A stretch of 64,000 nucleotides of DNA from Vibrio ostreae (GCF_019226825.1 NZ_CP076642.1:1240001-1304000), one strand, 5' to 3'. Shown: positions 1 through 9,542, counted from the first letter of the stretch. A program made the numbers and translations. The notes: a model not told the origin generated them from the sequence alone.

Positions 1-330
1 GGTCAGGTATTGAGTAGTATCGGCTTTCGCTTGCCGGCGGTGCCAAATGCGAGCTGGGGAATCAAAATTAAAAGCAAAGAAACGCTGCCAAGTGCTGACG
101 CGGATGTGTTTTTTGTTATCAAGGATTCAGAACAACCAGTGGTGGTGCGCAACTATGATGCCTGGCGCACCCATCCCATCTGGAAAGTGCTTAAAGCACC
201 GAGAATGAATCAGGTATATGAGGTCAATAAGGTTAGCTGGCTGCTGTCCGGCGGTATTCTTGGGGCCAACCTGATGCTGGATCAACTGAGTACCATCTAT
301 CCTCCGCTGCTCACCCCAAGTACGCAATGA
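1..330 (+). CDS. Ferric-siderophore ABC transporter binding protein, C-terminal part (cut by left edge)
   Basis: The frame is open from the first base to the TGA at 328-330, so the 5' part lies outside the window and about 109 codons remain. The remaining residues look like the C-terminal lobe of a FecB/FhuD-type periplasmic binding protein, which would deliver a ferric siderophore to the permeases encoded just downstream. Its stop overlaps the ATG at 327 of the next gene, which suggests translational coupling. The call rests on operon position and moderate family resemblance; the substrate cannot be read from this fragment. Confidence 0.7.
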   Translation, partial: GQVLSSIGFRLPAVPNASWGIKIKSKETLPSADADVFFVIKDSEQPVVVRNYDAWRTHPIWKVLKAPRMNQVYEVNKVSWLLSGGILGANLMLDQLSTIYPPLLTPSTQ

Positions 331-1344
331 TGTTAATATCCGTTTCTTCTCCTTCGGCTCGGCTGAGTCTGTTCGTTATTTCGCTGGTGGTACTCTGCGG
401 TGCCGTTTTTGCAAGTCTGGTGTTTGGTCAATATCCGGTGACGGTGCAACAAGTGTGGCCTGCTTTTTGGCATCCTGAACCGACATCCATCGAACATGTG
501 GTGATTAATACCATTCGCTGGTCACGCACTATTATTGCGATTGTGGTCGGCGCTGCGTTGGCGATTGCCGGCGTATTGATGCAGACACTGACCCGCAATC
601 CGCTTGCCTCTCCGGCAATATTCGGCGTTAACGCCGGAGCGGTATTTTTTATCGTGTTATGCAGCCAGGTGTTCGCATTCAGCGACATGTCGATGCTGTT
701 CTGGGTGGCTCTTTTTGCGCGCGGGCGTAGCCGGTGGACTGGTATATGCGTTAGGCAATCTGGGCCGCGATGCTCAGTCTCCGGTACGCTTAGTATTGGC
801 AGGCGCGGCGATCTCTGCACTGTTTATGGCCTTCACTCAAGGGTTACTGGTGATCGGCCAGGACGGGGTCGACAGCGTATTATTCTGGGTTGCCGGTTCT
901 GTTTCAGGACGTGAATTAGGGGACATTATGCCGGTGATGCCTTATCTGCTCGCAACAATGCTCGCGGCAGTGCTGCTGGCACCGCACATCAATATTCTGC
1001 TCTCTGGTGACGATATTGCCACGGGGCTAGGTCAGAATACCTGGCTGCTTAAGGTAGCGTTAAGCCTGCTTATCGTTGCGTTGGCTGGGATATCTGTTGC
1101 CATGGCAGGCAACATCGGATTTATTGGTTTGATCGTACCGCATATGGCGCGGTCGCTGGTGGGCAATGATCACAAATGGCTACTGCCGCTTAGTGCCATT
1201 TGGGGGGCGACGCTGCTTTTGCTGGCCGATGTGATCACCCGGATAATTCTGCCACCGGAGGAAATTCCGATTGGTGTGATGACTGCCTTAATCGGCGCGC
1301 CTTTCTTTATTTTCCTGGCCCGAAAAGGAAACCGCAATGCCTGA
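327..1344 (+). pseudogene. FecCD-type siderophore permease, split by a one-base frameshift
   Basis: Two overlapping frames together make one complete inner-membrane permease of about 338 residues. The first frame (from 327) carries the N-terminal helices and the TRNPLASP motif typical of FecCD permeases. The second (ending at 1344) carries AGNIGFIGLIVPHMAR, the cytoplasmic loop that contacts the ATPase, and the C-terminal helices. The switch maps to the run of five T at 712-716: removing one T restores continuous permease sequence (VALLRAGVAGG). It could be a real mutation or a homopolymer error; the rest of the operon is intact, so I lean towards error. It overlaps the preceding gene by 4 bases and the following one by 8. 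Confidence 0.85.
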
Positions 1345-2359
1345 GCCATTGATATACCGGGGCCGTTTAGGGTCGTTTAGTCTACCATCCACTGCATTGA
1401 GAGCGGTTGTTGGTCTGATGTTGCTTACCCTGGGTATTGCTGTAATTTCGTTGTCCTCGGGCAGTGAATGGATAAATCCTTGGCAACTGATGTCAGGTTC
1501 TCTGAACGGGGAACTGAGCACAATGGTGGAAACACTGCGGCTGCCGCGTATCGTGATGGGGATGTTGGTTGGTGCGGGGCTGGGGTGTTCTGGGCTGATT
1601 TTGCAGTCTGTGATCCGCAATCCATTGGCATCACCGGATGTGGTCGGAATGACCAGCGGCGCTTGTGCGGCTGCGGTGGGGTTTCTGGCCTTTTTCCAGA
1701 TGAGCTATGGTATTGGGTGGCTGCCGCTCTTTGCGCTTGGCGGTGCTTTTTTTGCCTCGGGCGCGGTGTATTTGCTGGCCTGGCGACAGGGTGTTACGCC
1801 GATGCGGATGATTTTAGTCGGTATTGGTGTTTCTGCAGCGATGGGAGCCGTGACGACCCTGTTGATTGCGATCAGCCCGTCCTCCGGTAGCCTGTCTGCT
1901 TATATCTGGCTGACCGGCAGTATTTATGGTGCAAATTGGCACGATGTACAGTCGTTGCTGCCCTGGTTGATGGTCGGGTTCCCACTGGCGCTCTGCTTTT
2001 CCCGCCAAATTAATGCTCAGGAGTTGGGGGATCCGGTTGCCACCGGGCTCGGTATCTCGGTGCAAAAGCTGCGTCTCATGCTGGTGATGTTAAGTATTCT
2101 TCTTGCCGCACCGGTGGTGGCCTATGCCGGAGCGATTGGGTTCGTCGGCTTGATCGCACCGCATATTGCCCGTCAACTGGTGACGCGCAGTTTTGCGCTC
2201 TTGCTCCCGGTGACGGCGATGGTCGGAGCATGTCTGGTAATGTCCGCCGATTTAGCGGCGCGGGTCTTGTTTGTGCCGCTTGATCTGCCGGCCGGGGTAT
2301 TTGTTTCTGCTATCGGTGCTCCTTTCTTTATCTATTTGCTGTTTAGGCAGCGGACTTAA
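1337..2359 (+). CDS. FecCD-type siderophore ABC transporter permease
   Basis: This 340-residue hydrophobic protein is the second half of the membrane channel of the ferric-siderophore importer. It shows the family landmarks: IRNPLASPDVVGMTSGA after the second helix, the coupling loop GAIGFVGLIAPHIAR near residues 250-265, and the C-terminal LPAGVFVSAIGAPFFIYLL. About nine to ten membrane segments are visible. The ATG overlaps the end of the preceding permease gene, so the two subunits are probably translated together as a heterodimer, as in FecC/FecD. A 27-base spacer with GGAGCAGAAAGG-like sequence leads to the ATPase gene. Confidence 0.92.
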   Translation: MPEPLIYRGRLGSFSLPSTALRAVVGLMLLTLGIAVISLSSGSEWINPWQLMSGSLNGELSTMVETLRLPRIVMGMLVGAGLGCSGLILQSVIRNPLASPDVVGMTSGACAAAVGFLAFFQMSYGIGWLPLFALGGAFFASGAVYLLAWRQGVTPMRMILVGIGVSAAMGAVTTLLIAISPSSGSLSAYIWLTGSIYGANWHDVQSLLPWLMVGFPLALCFSRQINAQELGDPVATGLGISVQKLRLMLVMLSILLAAPVVAYAGAIGFVGLIAPHIARQLVTRSFALLLPVTAMVGACLVMSADLAARVLFVPLDLPAGVFVSAIGAPFFIYLLFRQRT

Positions 2360-2386
2360 TTCACTATTTGTTATGGAGCAGAAAGG

Positions 2387-3205
2387 ATGACCATTCCAAA
2401 GCGCAGTCCACTGCAAACGTCCGGTCTGGTTCTGGGGTATCAGAACACCACCATTATTTCATCGCTCGATCTGTCGATTGAGCCGAATCAGATTACCGTG
2501 CTGGTTGGCGGCAACGGTTGTGGCAAATCGACCCTGCTCAAATCGCTCGCCCGCCTGCTGCTGCCTAAATCCGGTGACATCTGGCTGGAGCAACAAAAAT
2601 TGCATCAAATGCCGGGTAAACAGGTGGCAAAAAAACTGGCGATTTTACCGCAGGGGCCGGCGGCTCCCGAGGGATTGACCGTCCTACAGCTGGTGCGACA
2701 GGGGCGTTATCCGCATCAAAACTGGTTGCAGAGCTGGAGCGAGCAGGATGAGCGTCTGGTGATGCAGTCGCTCCGAGATACCAATATGCTGGAACTTGCT
2801 GACCGGGCGGTTGAAACCCTGTCCGGCGGCCAGCGCCAGCGGGCCTGGATTGCAATGGCGCTGGCTCAGGATACCGATATATTGTTACTGGATGAACCGA
2901 CCACTTATCTGGATCTGACCTATCAAATCGAGATTCTTGATTTACTGTTTGAATTAAACCGGACTCGCCACACCACGATAGTCATGGTTTTGCACGACTT
3001 GAATCTGGCCTGTCGCTATGCGCATCAGATGATTGCGGTGAAACAGGGCAAGATCTATCGTCAAGGGCCACCGGAAGACATTCTGGATGAAGAGATGGTA
3101 CAAGCCGTGTTTGATATGCAGTGTTACTTAACCCAGGATCCGCTGTTTGGCACGCCGATGTGTGTGCCGCGCGGTAAAGGGCGTCTGCTCAAATGTCCGT
3201 CATGA
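2387..3205 (+). CDS. Siderophore ABC transporter ATP-binding protein (FecE-like)
   Basis: This 272-residue cytoplasmic ATPase energises the siderophore importer. Motifs in order are Walker A GGNGCGKST (about residues 42-50), the signature LSGGQRQR (about 145), Walker B ILLLDEPT directly after it, and the switch histidine in VLHDLN. Length and motif spacing match FecE/FhuC-type subunits. The ribosome site is AGAAAGG before ATG 2387. The stop TGA (3203-3205) overlaps the start of the FhuF-like reductase gene, so the whole set is one operon. Confidence 0.93.
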   Translation: MTIPKRSPLQTSGLVLGYQNTTIISSLDLSIEPNQITVLVGGNGCGKSTLLKSLARLLLPKSGDIWLEQQKLHQMPGKQVAKKLAILPQGPAAPEGLTVLQLVRQGRYPHQNWLQSWSEQDERLVMQSLRDTNMLELADRAVETLSGGQRQRAWIAMALAQDTDILLLDEPTTYLDLTYQIEILDLLFELNRTRHTTIVMVLHDLNLACRYAHQMIAVKQGKIYRQGPPEDILDEEMVQAVFDMQCYLTQDPLFGTPMCVPRGKGRLLKCPS

Positions 3206-3972
3206 CCGAGACGGTCAGTTTAACCGACCTGCAATGGGCTAAGTTAACCGGGTTCGGATTAAAACCTGCGGCCGAACAGGATCAGCAGTATGCGTTGGAC
3301 AGCGTGTTGTTACTGGATGATGAGCAATGTCTGGCGACACTAAACGCCATCATGCCAGAGCTTGGCGCCCCTGAACTTAAAGTCACTGCATCGCTGGTAA
3401 TTAAGCGCAGCGCGTTTTTACTGCTGGCGCCGACGCTGTATGCCATGTCTGTATTTGATAAGGGACTGGACGCCTCAATCGACAACTGCGTATTTGAATA
3501 TCAGTTGCACAACCGGTTATGGCGTTCAGGTATGCCACTGAAACAGACTCAGGCGGTCCCTTGCCAGCATGATCGCAGTGCCTGGCGCGAGCTGATTCTG
3601 AGCGGTGCTTTTGCCGGACATTTAACCCCATTGATTGAACAGTTGCAGCGCCTGAGCGGGGTTTCACCGCGAATACTGTGGGAAAATGTTGCGGTGCGGG
3701 TGTTTAGTATTTATGAGCGGCGCATTCTTCCGGCTCTGGATTCTGAGCGCCGGCGGCAGGCAGAAGGCGATCTGGCTTACCTGTTGGATGAGAGCACGAG
3801 ATCAGTGTTTGATCTGGATGAAAATCCGTTAACCCGTTTTTATCGCACCAAACGCCATTGGCAAGCACACTCTGAACCGGTCAGAATGCGCAGAACCTGT
3901 TGCTACTATTATCAGGCCACCGAGCCTCCTGAGTTCTGCTCCAATTGCCCGCTATTGCTTAAACGCAAGTAG
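3193..3972 (+). CDS. FhuF-like siderophore-iron reductase
   Basis: This 259-residue protein ends in CCYYYQATEPPEFCSNCPL, a CC-x10-C-x2-C arrangement that matches the [2Fe-2S] site of FhuF. FhuF-type reductases act in the cytoplasm and release iron from imported ferric siderophores, often hydroxamates, by reduction. Position as last gene of the uptake operon, overlapping the ATPase gene by 13 bases, fits that role. ATG 3202 is an alternative start. The N-terminal two thirds is less conserved, so family assignment rests on the cysteine motif and context. Confidence 0.82.
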   Translation: MSVMTETVSLTDLQWAKLTGFGLKPAAEQDQQYALDSVLLLDDEQCLATLNAIMPELGAPELKVTASLVIKRSAFLLLAPTLYAMSVFDKGLDASIDNCVFEYQLHNRLWRSGMPLKQTQAVPCQHDRSAWRELILSGAFAGHLTPLIEQLQRLSGVSPRILWENVAVRVFSIYERRILPALDSERRRQAEGDLAYLLDESTRSVFDLDENPLTRFYRTKRHWQAHSEPVRMRRTCCYYYQATEPPEFCSNCPLLLKRK

Positions 3973-3976
3973 CTCA

Positions 3977-4006
3977 TAAAAAAGAGCATGGCCTTGGCCA
4001 TGCTCT
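3977..4006 (-). terminator. Rho-independent terminator of the TonB receptor gene
   Basis: A perfect 11-bp stem (3983-3993 with 3996-4006) and a 2-base loop are followed, on the minus strand, by six U from 3977-3982. It lies between the convergent reductase and receptor genes and may also slow plus-strand transcription. Confidence 0.85.
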
Positions 4007-4012
4007 CGTTGC

Positions 4013-6124
4013 TTAAAAGTTCAGGGCATAAGCCAGAGTGACGGTTCTGCCGCGACCTTTGAAATAGAAGTCATCATTTTTATAGGCACTTTGCGAGTAA
4101 TAGGTAAAGTAGTCTTCATCAAACAGGTTCGCGACCGACATGGTGACTTTACCGACTGGCAGGGCATAGCCGAGTGAAGCATCAACCAGGGTATAGCCTT
4201 CAAATTCCAGTTCATCATCATCGAAACTGCGGTCAAAAGCGTGGTTGGCCTGCAGCATTGACGATACGGTGTCGTTCCAGTGCGCGGTCCAGGCGACGCG
4301 CAGTCTGTTGGGCGGAATATCTGCCCCGGTCAGTTTGGTGTCAACCGAACCGTCACCATCGGTATCAGATTTCCCCTGAATATAGGAGTATCCGGCATCA
4401 ACAGTGTGCTCAGGGTTGATCCTGACCGCGAGGAATGTTTCCAGGCCATGAATCTCCTTCTTCTCGCGTTTGACTGTGTACAAACCATTATTTTCTTCAA
4501 TTCGGCTGCCCAGATCAGAATTGGACTCGTAGTAGCTGATTTCAAAATCAAACGATTCTTTATTGACACGCAAGCCACCTTCGTAGTTGTCAGTGACGAT
4601 TGGTGACAGATCAATCAAGTCATCGACGTTTTGATCGGGTGTGTTGACGCCGCGCAGCACCCGGCCGACATCCGGCATCCCGAATCCTTGTGAATAGTTG
4701 GCAAATACACTGACATCAGGTGTCAGGTCGAATACGGCACCGGCATTGTAAACCGTATCGCTGAATTTCGGGGTGCCGCCGTTCACACTGACTCCGTTAC
4801 GAGCAGCGACGGTTGTGTAATCAGCGACATCCAGTTCTGCCTTTTCATAGCGCGCTCCGGCCTGGATGGTCAGGCGTTCAATCGGGCTCAGTTCCAATTG
4901 TACAAACGGCGCATAGTTTTTATAGGTGGTTTCCGGAACGTAGCTGCGATTAGTCAGGATCAGTTTCTGGCTGGTGGTGTCTCTGAGCAAGTCGAGGCCT
5001 GTGGTCACTTTGAGGGTATCGTCCAGCAGGCCGCCTTTCGAAAGCAGCAGTTTGGCGCCGATTTTTTCGGACTCGTTTTGCGACTGATCGTAAATGGTTT
5101 CAGCTGTGCTCGGATCCTGAAAGCTGGATGAAGTGGTGGCACCGTAACGACCAGTGAAGTCCTGATAAAAGGTCTGCACATTGAGTTTCATGCCGGCTAA
5201 ATCACGGTCAGTGTAGACCAGATTGACGGTATTGACCTGATTATAAGGGGCTTTACCAACCGGAGTGGCTTTCACCGACGAGGTTGCTACTCCATTGTCC
5301 CGGTCTCCGCTGACGCCCATGAAGTTCTTCTGGCCTTTCAGTTGATAGCGGTTGAAAGAGAACTGGATATCCCGTTCATCATCGATCCAGTAGCCGAACT
5401 TGGCAAAGGCATCGTAGCTTTGTGAGTCCATGATATCGCCGCGTACCGTGGCTGCACCGACATAATCGCCGTTGCCGTCCAGATAAACTCCCTGGGTTTC
5501 GCCGCTCAGGCCGATAAGGTAATCAAACTGCTCCGTGGCACCCTGAGCCTGATAATTCAGTTTATACGACGTGGTATCGCTGCTGATATTCTCCGTTGCC
5601 GAAGTGGCCTGAATACTGACATGTTGTTTGAGTGGTTGGGCGCTGCTGTTGGATTTGGTAATAAAGTTAATGATGCCGCCGGTGGCGCCCAAGCCATGAA
5701 TCGCACTGGCACCGTGAATCACTTCAATCCGTTCGACCATTGACAGATCAATGGTATGTGCCGAGCGGCTGCCCTCACGTAACGGGTTCGACTGTGGGAC
5801 ACCATCGATCATATACAGCACTGAGCGCCCGCGAAAGGTCTGGCTGCTGTTATTCAGTTTTTGGGTATTAGGAGAGTATCCCGGCAGCAAATTGGACAGA
5901 ACCTGAGAACTGTCGGTAGTGATGGTCAGCTGCTGCTCGATCTGCTCACGTGAAATCACGGTCACGACTTGTGGGCTTTTAGATTTGATCGAATCAGTCC
6001 GGCTGGAGGCGATCACGACCATATCGGCTTCTTCGCTCTCTGAGGCAAGAACGGGTAAGACATGCAGACTGCAGACAAAAGGGGCAAGTAATAATAGGTT
6101 TTTCGATGACAGTGAGTGTGCCAT
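4013..6124 (-). CDS. TonB-dependent ferric-siderophore receptor
   Basis: This 703-residue outer-membrane receptor has a signal peptide (about residues 1-28, ending VLAS), a TonB box-like ADMVVIASS, a plug domain (about 40-160, with RGRSVLYMIDGVPQ and the VERIEVIHGASAIHG motif), and a 22-strand barrel ending in aromatic ALNF, as barrel proteins require. It binds and imports a ferric siderophore with energy from TonB. The plug resembles the IutA-like branch, but the ligand cannot be fixed by reading. It converges on the ABC/FhuF operon, so together they form a complete outer-to-inner-membrane route. AAGGAGAG lies just upstream of ATG 6124. Expression is probably iron-repressed (see the site at 6150). 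Confidence 0.92.
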   Translation of the reverse strand: MAHSLSSKNLLLLAPFVCSLHVLPVLASESEEADMVVIASSRTDSIKSKSPQVVTVISREQIEQQLTITTDSSQVLSNLLPGYSPNTQKLNNSSQTFRGRSVLYMIDGVPQSNPLREGSRSAHTIDLSMVERIEVIHGASAIHGLGATGGIINFITKSNSSAQPLKQHVSIQATSATENISSDTTSYKLNYQAQGATEQFDYLIGLSGETQGVYLDGNGDYVGAATVRGDIMDSQSYDAFAKFGYWIDDERDIQFSFNRYQLKGQKNFMGVSGDRDNGVATSSVKATPVGKAPYNQVNTVNLVYTDRDLAGMKLNVQTFYQDFTGRYGATTSSSFQDPSTAETIYDQSQNESEKIGAKLLLSKGGLLDDTLKVTTGLDLLRDTTSQKLILTNRSYVPETTYKNYAPFVQLELSPIERLTIQAGARYEKAELDVADYTTVAARNGVSVNGGTPKFSDTVYNAGAVFDLTPDVSVFANYSQGFGMPDVGRVLRGVNTPDQNVDDLIDLSPIVTDNYEGGLRVNKESFDFEISYYESNSDLGSRIEENNGLYTVKREKKEIHGLETFLAVRINPEHTVDAGYSYIQGKSDTDGDGSVDTKLTGADIPPNRLRVAWTAHWNDTVSSMLQANHAFDRSFDDDELEFEGYTLVDASLGYALPVGKVTMSVANLFDEDYFTYYSQSAYKNDDFYFKGRGRTVTLAYALNF

Positions 6125-6149
6125 GGGGACTCTCCTTGTAAATTTAGAT

Positions 6150-6174
6150 GCAAATACTAATGCAAACGATAATT
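6150..6174 (-). promoter_or_regulatory. Candidate Fur box upstream of the receptor gene
   Basis: On the minus strand two successive TAT-n-n-TTTGC-like elements (read as ATTATCGTTTGC and TAGTATTTGC) lie 26-50 bases upstream of the receptor start. This resembles Vibrio Fur operators, which are built from ATTATCATTTGC-like halves. Inferred by eye; mismatches are present. Confidence 0.5.
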
Positions 6175-6333
6175 AATTTCATCAATAAACCATAAAAGAT
6201 TTTTATGTTATCTGATCGTTAGAATGATGCGCTTCAATGATTGACACGCTGAGGGGCAGAAGAAAGGCATCTTTAAACGATTTTTTTGAGGCGAAACCGT
6301 TATGTCATGCGCAGTCTGGAATGTGCTGGCCTG

Positions 6334-7239
6334 CTATTCAGATTGTAGTGCACGGCTAAGCTCGGCCAGAATATGTTCGGTCAGCGGATGCGGCTTTGCC
6401 GCAGAAAGTGCGCAGATGTCAGCACAAATCGGCTCCTGCAGCGGTACAAACCGCACATGTGGCCAGCTGAGGCTGGCATAGCTGGCGGGAACAATTGAGA
6501 GCAGGCCACGGGTCGAAATGACCGCCAGCAGGGTATTGGGCTCGACCACCTGCTGCAGAATCTTCAGGTCAAACCCGGCATTCAGGCAGTGCTGACGAAT
6601 CCATTGGGTCGCGGCCGAGTTTTCCTGTTTGAGCATAACGAACTGCTGATGATGCAGCTGCCTGAGGGAGAGATTAGGTTGGTTAGCCAGCGAGTGGCCG
6701 GCCGGGATGGCGACCACCATCTGCTCGTTATACAAGGTGTGGGTTGTCAGTGGCGCGGTGTTAATACTGTCGGCGTAACGCACCAGGCCGATATCGAGCC
6801 GGTGTTGCTGCAGGGCCTGTTTTTGTTTTTCCGGCGGCAGTTCCAGCAGATTTAACGTGACCTGCGGATAAGCCTGTTGCAGTCGGTGCAGGGCATCGCC
6901 AAAACCCGCCCAGAAAATCGAACTCATCAGGCCGATGTTGACGGTCTGCTTTTCCTGGCGACCGTACTGCATAACCCGGTTAAGAGAGCTGTCCAGGATA
7001 TCGAAGATGCGTTCGCACTCCAGTTGCATCTGCTGGCCGGCACGGGTCAGCCTCACGTTGCGCGTATCGCGCTCAAACAAAGTCACGTTCAGTATGTTTT
7101 CCAGCTCTTTGATCTGCGCGCTGAGCGGGGATTTGGTGATATTAAGTTGTTGCGCTGCCTGACTGAACTGCTGGCACTGCGCGACCTGGTAGAAGTAACG
7201 CAACATTTTCAAGGTAATACGGGGATCGAGCTCGGTCAT
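6334..7239 (-). CDS. LysR-family regulator, probably XapR-like
   Basis: This 301-residue protein has an N-terminal winged helix-turn-helix (about residues 8-66, with QFSQAAQQLNITKSPLSAQI and LFERDTRNVRLT) and a C-terminal substrate-binding-like sensor domain (about 90-295). I chose ATG 7239 because it starts the canonical LysR N-terminus; the frame is open upstream to 7611 but that stretch is antisense to xapA. It is divergent from xapA with about 108 bases between starts. In enterobacteria xapA is controlled by the LysR protein XapR and xanthosine, so this is the likely regulator of the neighbour, by inference. Confidence 0.85.
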   Translation of the reverse strand: MTELDPRITLKMLRYFYQVAQCQQFSQAAQQLNITKSPLSAQIKELENILNVTLFERDTRNVRLTRAGQQMQLECERIFDILDSSLNRVMQYGRQEKQTVNIGLMSSIFWAGFGDALHRLQQAYPQVTLNLLELPPEKQKQALQQHRLDIGLVRYADSINTAPLTTHTLYNEQMVVAIPAGHSLANQPNLSLRQLHHQQFVMLKQENSAATQWIRQHCLNAGFDLKILQQVVEPNTLLAVISTRGLLSIVPASYASLSWPHVRFVPLQEPICADICALSAAKPHPLTEHILAELSRALQSE

Positions 7240-7347
7240 AAGGTGCCTGATTGTGCTGGGAAAGAGCATAATTGTGCCAAATTTTGAGATTTTGTCAGTA
7301 CGGTTATTGGGGTAAAGTGAACCAAACAACACAATGAGGTGATGATC

Positions 7348-8181
7348 ATGTCCTGTGATCCGGTAAACCAAGCACTGGAAACCATTTACGCACACAAAGC
7401 AGACTTTAAACCACAAGCCGCGTTTATTCTCGGCTCTGGCCTGGGCGTCATTGCCGATGAGCTGGAAGATAAAGTGGTGATTCCTTACGAGCAGTTGGCC
7501 GGCTTTCCGGTCAGTACGGTCGAGGGCCACTCCGGTGAACTGGTGATGGGGACTCTGTTTGGTATTGAAGTAGTGTGCATGAAAGGGCGTGGCCATTATT
7601 ACGAACATCAAAGCATGAAAGTGATGACCAATCCGGTCCGCACGTTTAAACGCCTTGGCTGTGAATTTATGCTGGTGACTAACGCGGCGGGTTCACTGCG
7701 TCCGGAACGGATTGATGTAGGTTCGCTGGTGGTGTTTAACGATCATATTAACACCATGCCGGAATCACCAATGACCGGTCCGAATGATGACGCGTACGGC
7801 CCGCGTTTCTTCAGCCTGGCGAATGCCTACGATAAGACGCTGCGTGATGAAGCTCTGAAAGTGGCCCAGGATCAGAACATCCACCTCAATGAAGGTGTGT
7901 TTGTCTCTTATACCGGACCCAATTTTGAGACTGCTGCGGAGATCCGCATGATGCAAATCATCGGCGGTGATGTGGTCGGCATGTCTGTGGTGCCGGAAGT
8001 GATTTCAGCCGCCCACTGCGGCCTGCCGGTTCTGGCAGTGTGTGCGATTACTAACATGGCAGAGGGCCTGGGTGATGTCGAACTGTCGCACGAACAGACA
8101 CTGCGCTGCGCCAAACTGGCGGAGAAAGATTTTATCCACTTGATCAAATCCTTTATCCGCAACCATTTTGCAGTGGCCTGA
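7348..8181 (+). CDS. xapA: Purine nucleoside phosphorylase (xanthosine phosphorylase)
   Basis: This 277-residue cytosolic enzyme splits purine nucleosides such as xanthosine, inosine and guanosine with phosphate, giving free base and ribose 1-phosphate for salvage. It follows the trimeric PNP family closely: FILGSGLGVIADEL (phosphate loop), the GHSGELVMG loop, MKGRGHYYE, TNAAGSLRPE, YTGPNFETAAEIRM and the base-pocket segment GMSVVPEVISA. Overall similarity to E. coli XapA is evident along the whole length. ATG 7348 is preferred over GTG 7339 and ATG 7342 because GAGGTGA sits at a good distance. It is transcribed away from the LysR gene and ends at a terminator. Confidence 0.93.
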   Translation: MSCDPVNQALETIYAHKADFKPQAAFILGSGLGVIADELEDKVVIPYEQLAGFPVSTVEGHSGELVMGTLFGIEVVCMKGRGHYYEHQSMKVMTNPVRTFKRLGCEFMLVTNAAGSLRPERIDVGSLVVFNDHINTMPESPMTGPNDDAYGPRFFSLANAYDKTLRDEALKVAQDQNIHLNEGVFVSYTGPNFETAAEIRMMQIIGGDVVGMSVVPEVISAAHCGLPVLAVCAITNMAEGLGDVELSHEQTLRCAKLAEKDFIHLIKSFIRNHFAVA

Positions 8182-8206
8182 GTTTATCGCCGGTTAGGCG
8201 ATTAAC

Positions 8207-8230
8207 AAGGGACGCGCGTGCGTCCCTTTT
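8207..8230 (+). terminator. Rho-independent terminator after xapA
   Basis: A 9-bp stem (8207-8215 with 8220-8228), a four-base loop, and the T run at 8227-8230, 25 bases after the xapA stop. Confidence 0.85.
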
Positions 8231-8274
8231 CTCTATATGGTGTCTTGTCTGGGAATAGGATGGTACAAGCACAG

Positions 8275-9336
8275 CTACATGGTGTTGTGTTGTAAAAACG
8301 AGACCGCTTGATCTGGGAAATCGGTGAACACACCATCCACTTTGACCTGATTGATAAACACATCAAGCATGTCATTAAAGTCGGTCGCATAAGGCGCGAT
8401 ACGTCCCGGATCAGCACGAAAAGTGTAAGGGTGCACCACCAGGCCTGCTTGTTTAGCGTGATTCATCAGTGGTTTGATCATCAGATGATCACGGGTTGAT
8501 TTCTCATCAACCAGCATAGGTTTCCAGGGGCCGATGCCATCTGCATACTGCGCGACTTTCTCCATACCGTCTGCGGCAAACATCCAGTCATAGTCGTACG
8601 GCTTAGCTTGCCCGTTCTGATACACCATGGTTTCGTTCCAGTCGGTATAGGCCATGAGCTGAACCAGGTTGAGATCCATGTTCATTTGCGGCAGTAATTC
8701 ATCATTGATGCGTTTCAGCTCGTTGGCATCGAAGCATTGTAGATAGATTTTGTCGTCCTTACTGTCATAGCCGTATTGCTTAAGCGTCGTTAACACTGCT
8801 TTAGAAATATCTTTCCCCTCATGGCGATGAAACCAGGGCGCTTTGATTTCAGGGTAAATTCCGATGTTGTAGCCCAGGCTCTTATTGAGACCCTGGATCA
8901 GCTCAATCTCTTCAGCCAGTGTCGGTACACGAAAATCCGACTGCCACATCGGAAAGCGCTGCGGGAATCCGGCGACTTTATTCCCTTGCTCATCCAGCTT
9001 GAATCCTTCGGTAACCCGCAGCGTTTTGATTTCCGCCAGAGTAAAGTCGATAGCGTAATAACGGCCATCGTTGCGCGCCCGGTCCGGGAAGCGCTCAGCA
9101 ACGTCGGTGACCCGGTCAAGATAGTGGTCGTGCAGTACGACAAGTTGATCATCTTTGGTCATGACCACGTCTTGTTCAATGTAATCCGGCTTCATCGCAT
9201 AGGCCATTGCTTTGGCTGGTAAGGTGTGTTCCGGCAGGTATCCGGACGCACCACGGTGGGCAATGACCAGCGGGTTGGCAAACGCAGCGCTGCTGCAAGC
9301 CAGGGCAAGCAGAGACAAACTGATGGTTTTAAACAT
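8275..9336 (-). CDS. glpQ: Periplasmic glycerophosphodiester phosphodiesterase
   Basis: This 353-residue secreted enzyme hydrolyses glycerophosphodiesters to glycerol 3-phosphate and an alcohol, feeding lipid-derived phosphate and carbon to the cell. The start at ATG 9336 has AGGAAG six bases upstream and begins a clean signal peptide (to AAFA, about residue 20). Catalytic landmarks are VIAHRGASGYLPEHT, EQDVVMTKDDQLVVLHD and a C-terminal VDGVFTDFPD, matching the GDPD TIM barrel of GlpQ. It stands alone, with no glpT neighbour visible. It ends close to, and converges on, xapA. Confidence 0.93.
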   Translation of the reverse strand: MFKTISLSLLALACSSAAFANPLVIAHRGASGYLPEHTLPAKAMAYAMKPDYIEQDVVMTKDDQLVVLHDHYLDRVTDVAERFPDRARNDGRYYAIDFTLAEIKTLRVTEGFKLDEQGNKVAGFPQRFPMWQSDFRVPTLAEEIELIQGLNKSLGYNIGIYPEIKAPWFHRHEGKDISKAVLTTLKQYGYDSKDDKIYLQCFDANELKRINDELLPQMNMDLNLVQLMAYTDWNETMVYQNGQAKPYDYDWMFAADGMEKVAQYADGIGPWKPMLVDEKSTRDHLMIKPLMNHAKQAGLVVHPYTFRADPGRIAPYATDFNDMLDVFINQVKVDGVFTDFPDQAVSFLQHNTM

Positions 9337-9433
9337 AAATAACTTCCTATAAGCCAATAAACCTCAGGGGGCCGGTTGTTGAATAACCGACCCGGTCAGG
9401 AGAATACTCCAACATAAGTCGGTTGAAAGATGA

Positions 9434-9464
9434 TGACACTCTGCTGAGGATGAGCAGAGTGTCA
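9434..9464. repeat. Perfect 12-bp inverted repeat upstream of glpQ
   Basis: TGACACTCTGCT (9434-9445) pairs with AGCAGAGTGTCA (9453-9464) across a 7-base loop. No U-run follows on either strand, so it is not a typical terminator. It sits about 100 bases upstream of glpQ and could be an operator or an mRNA structure. Confidence 0.6.
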
Positions 9465-9542
9465 CAGCTGAATTGGTATTCAGAAACTAAACCGTAGCGT
9501 TGGTGGTCTGCAGCGCCTGTTTTTGTTTATGGTGCGCACCGA

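Noticed and set aside
7240..7611. N-terminal extension of the LysR gene beside xapA
   Set aside because: The added 124 residues are antisense to xapA and lack domain features; ATG 7239 begins the LysR domain.
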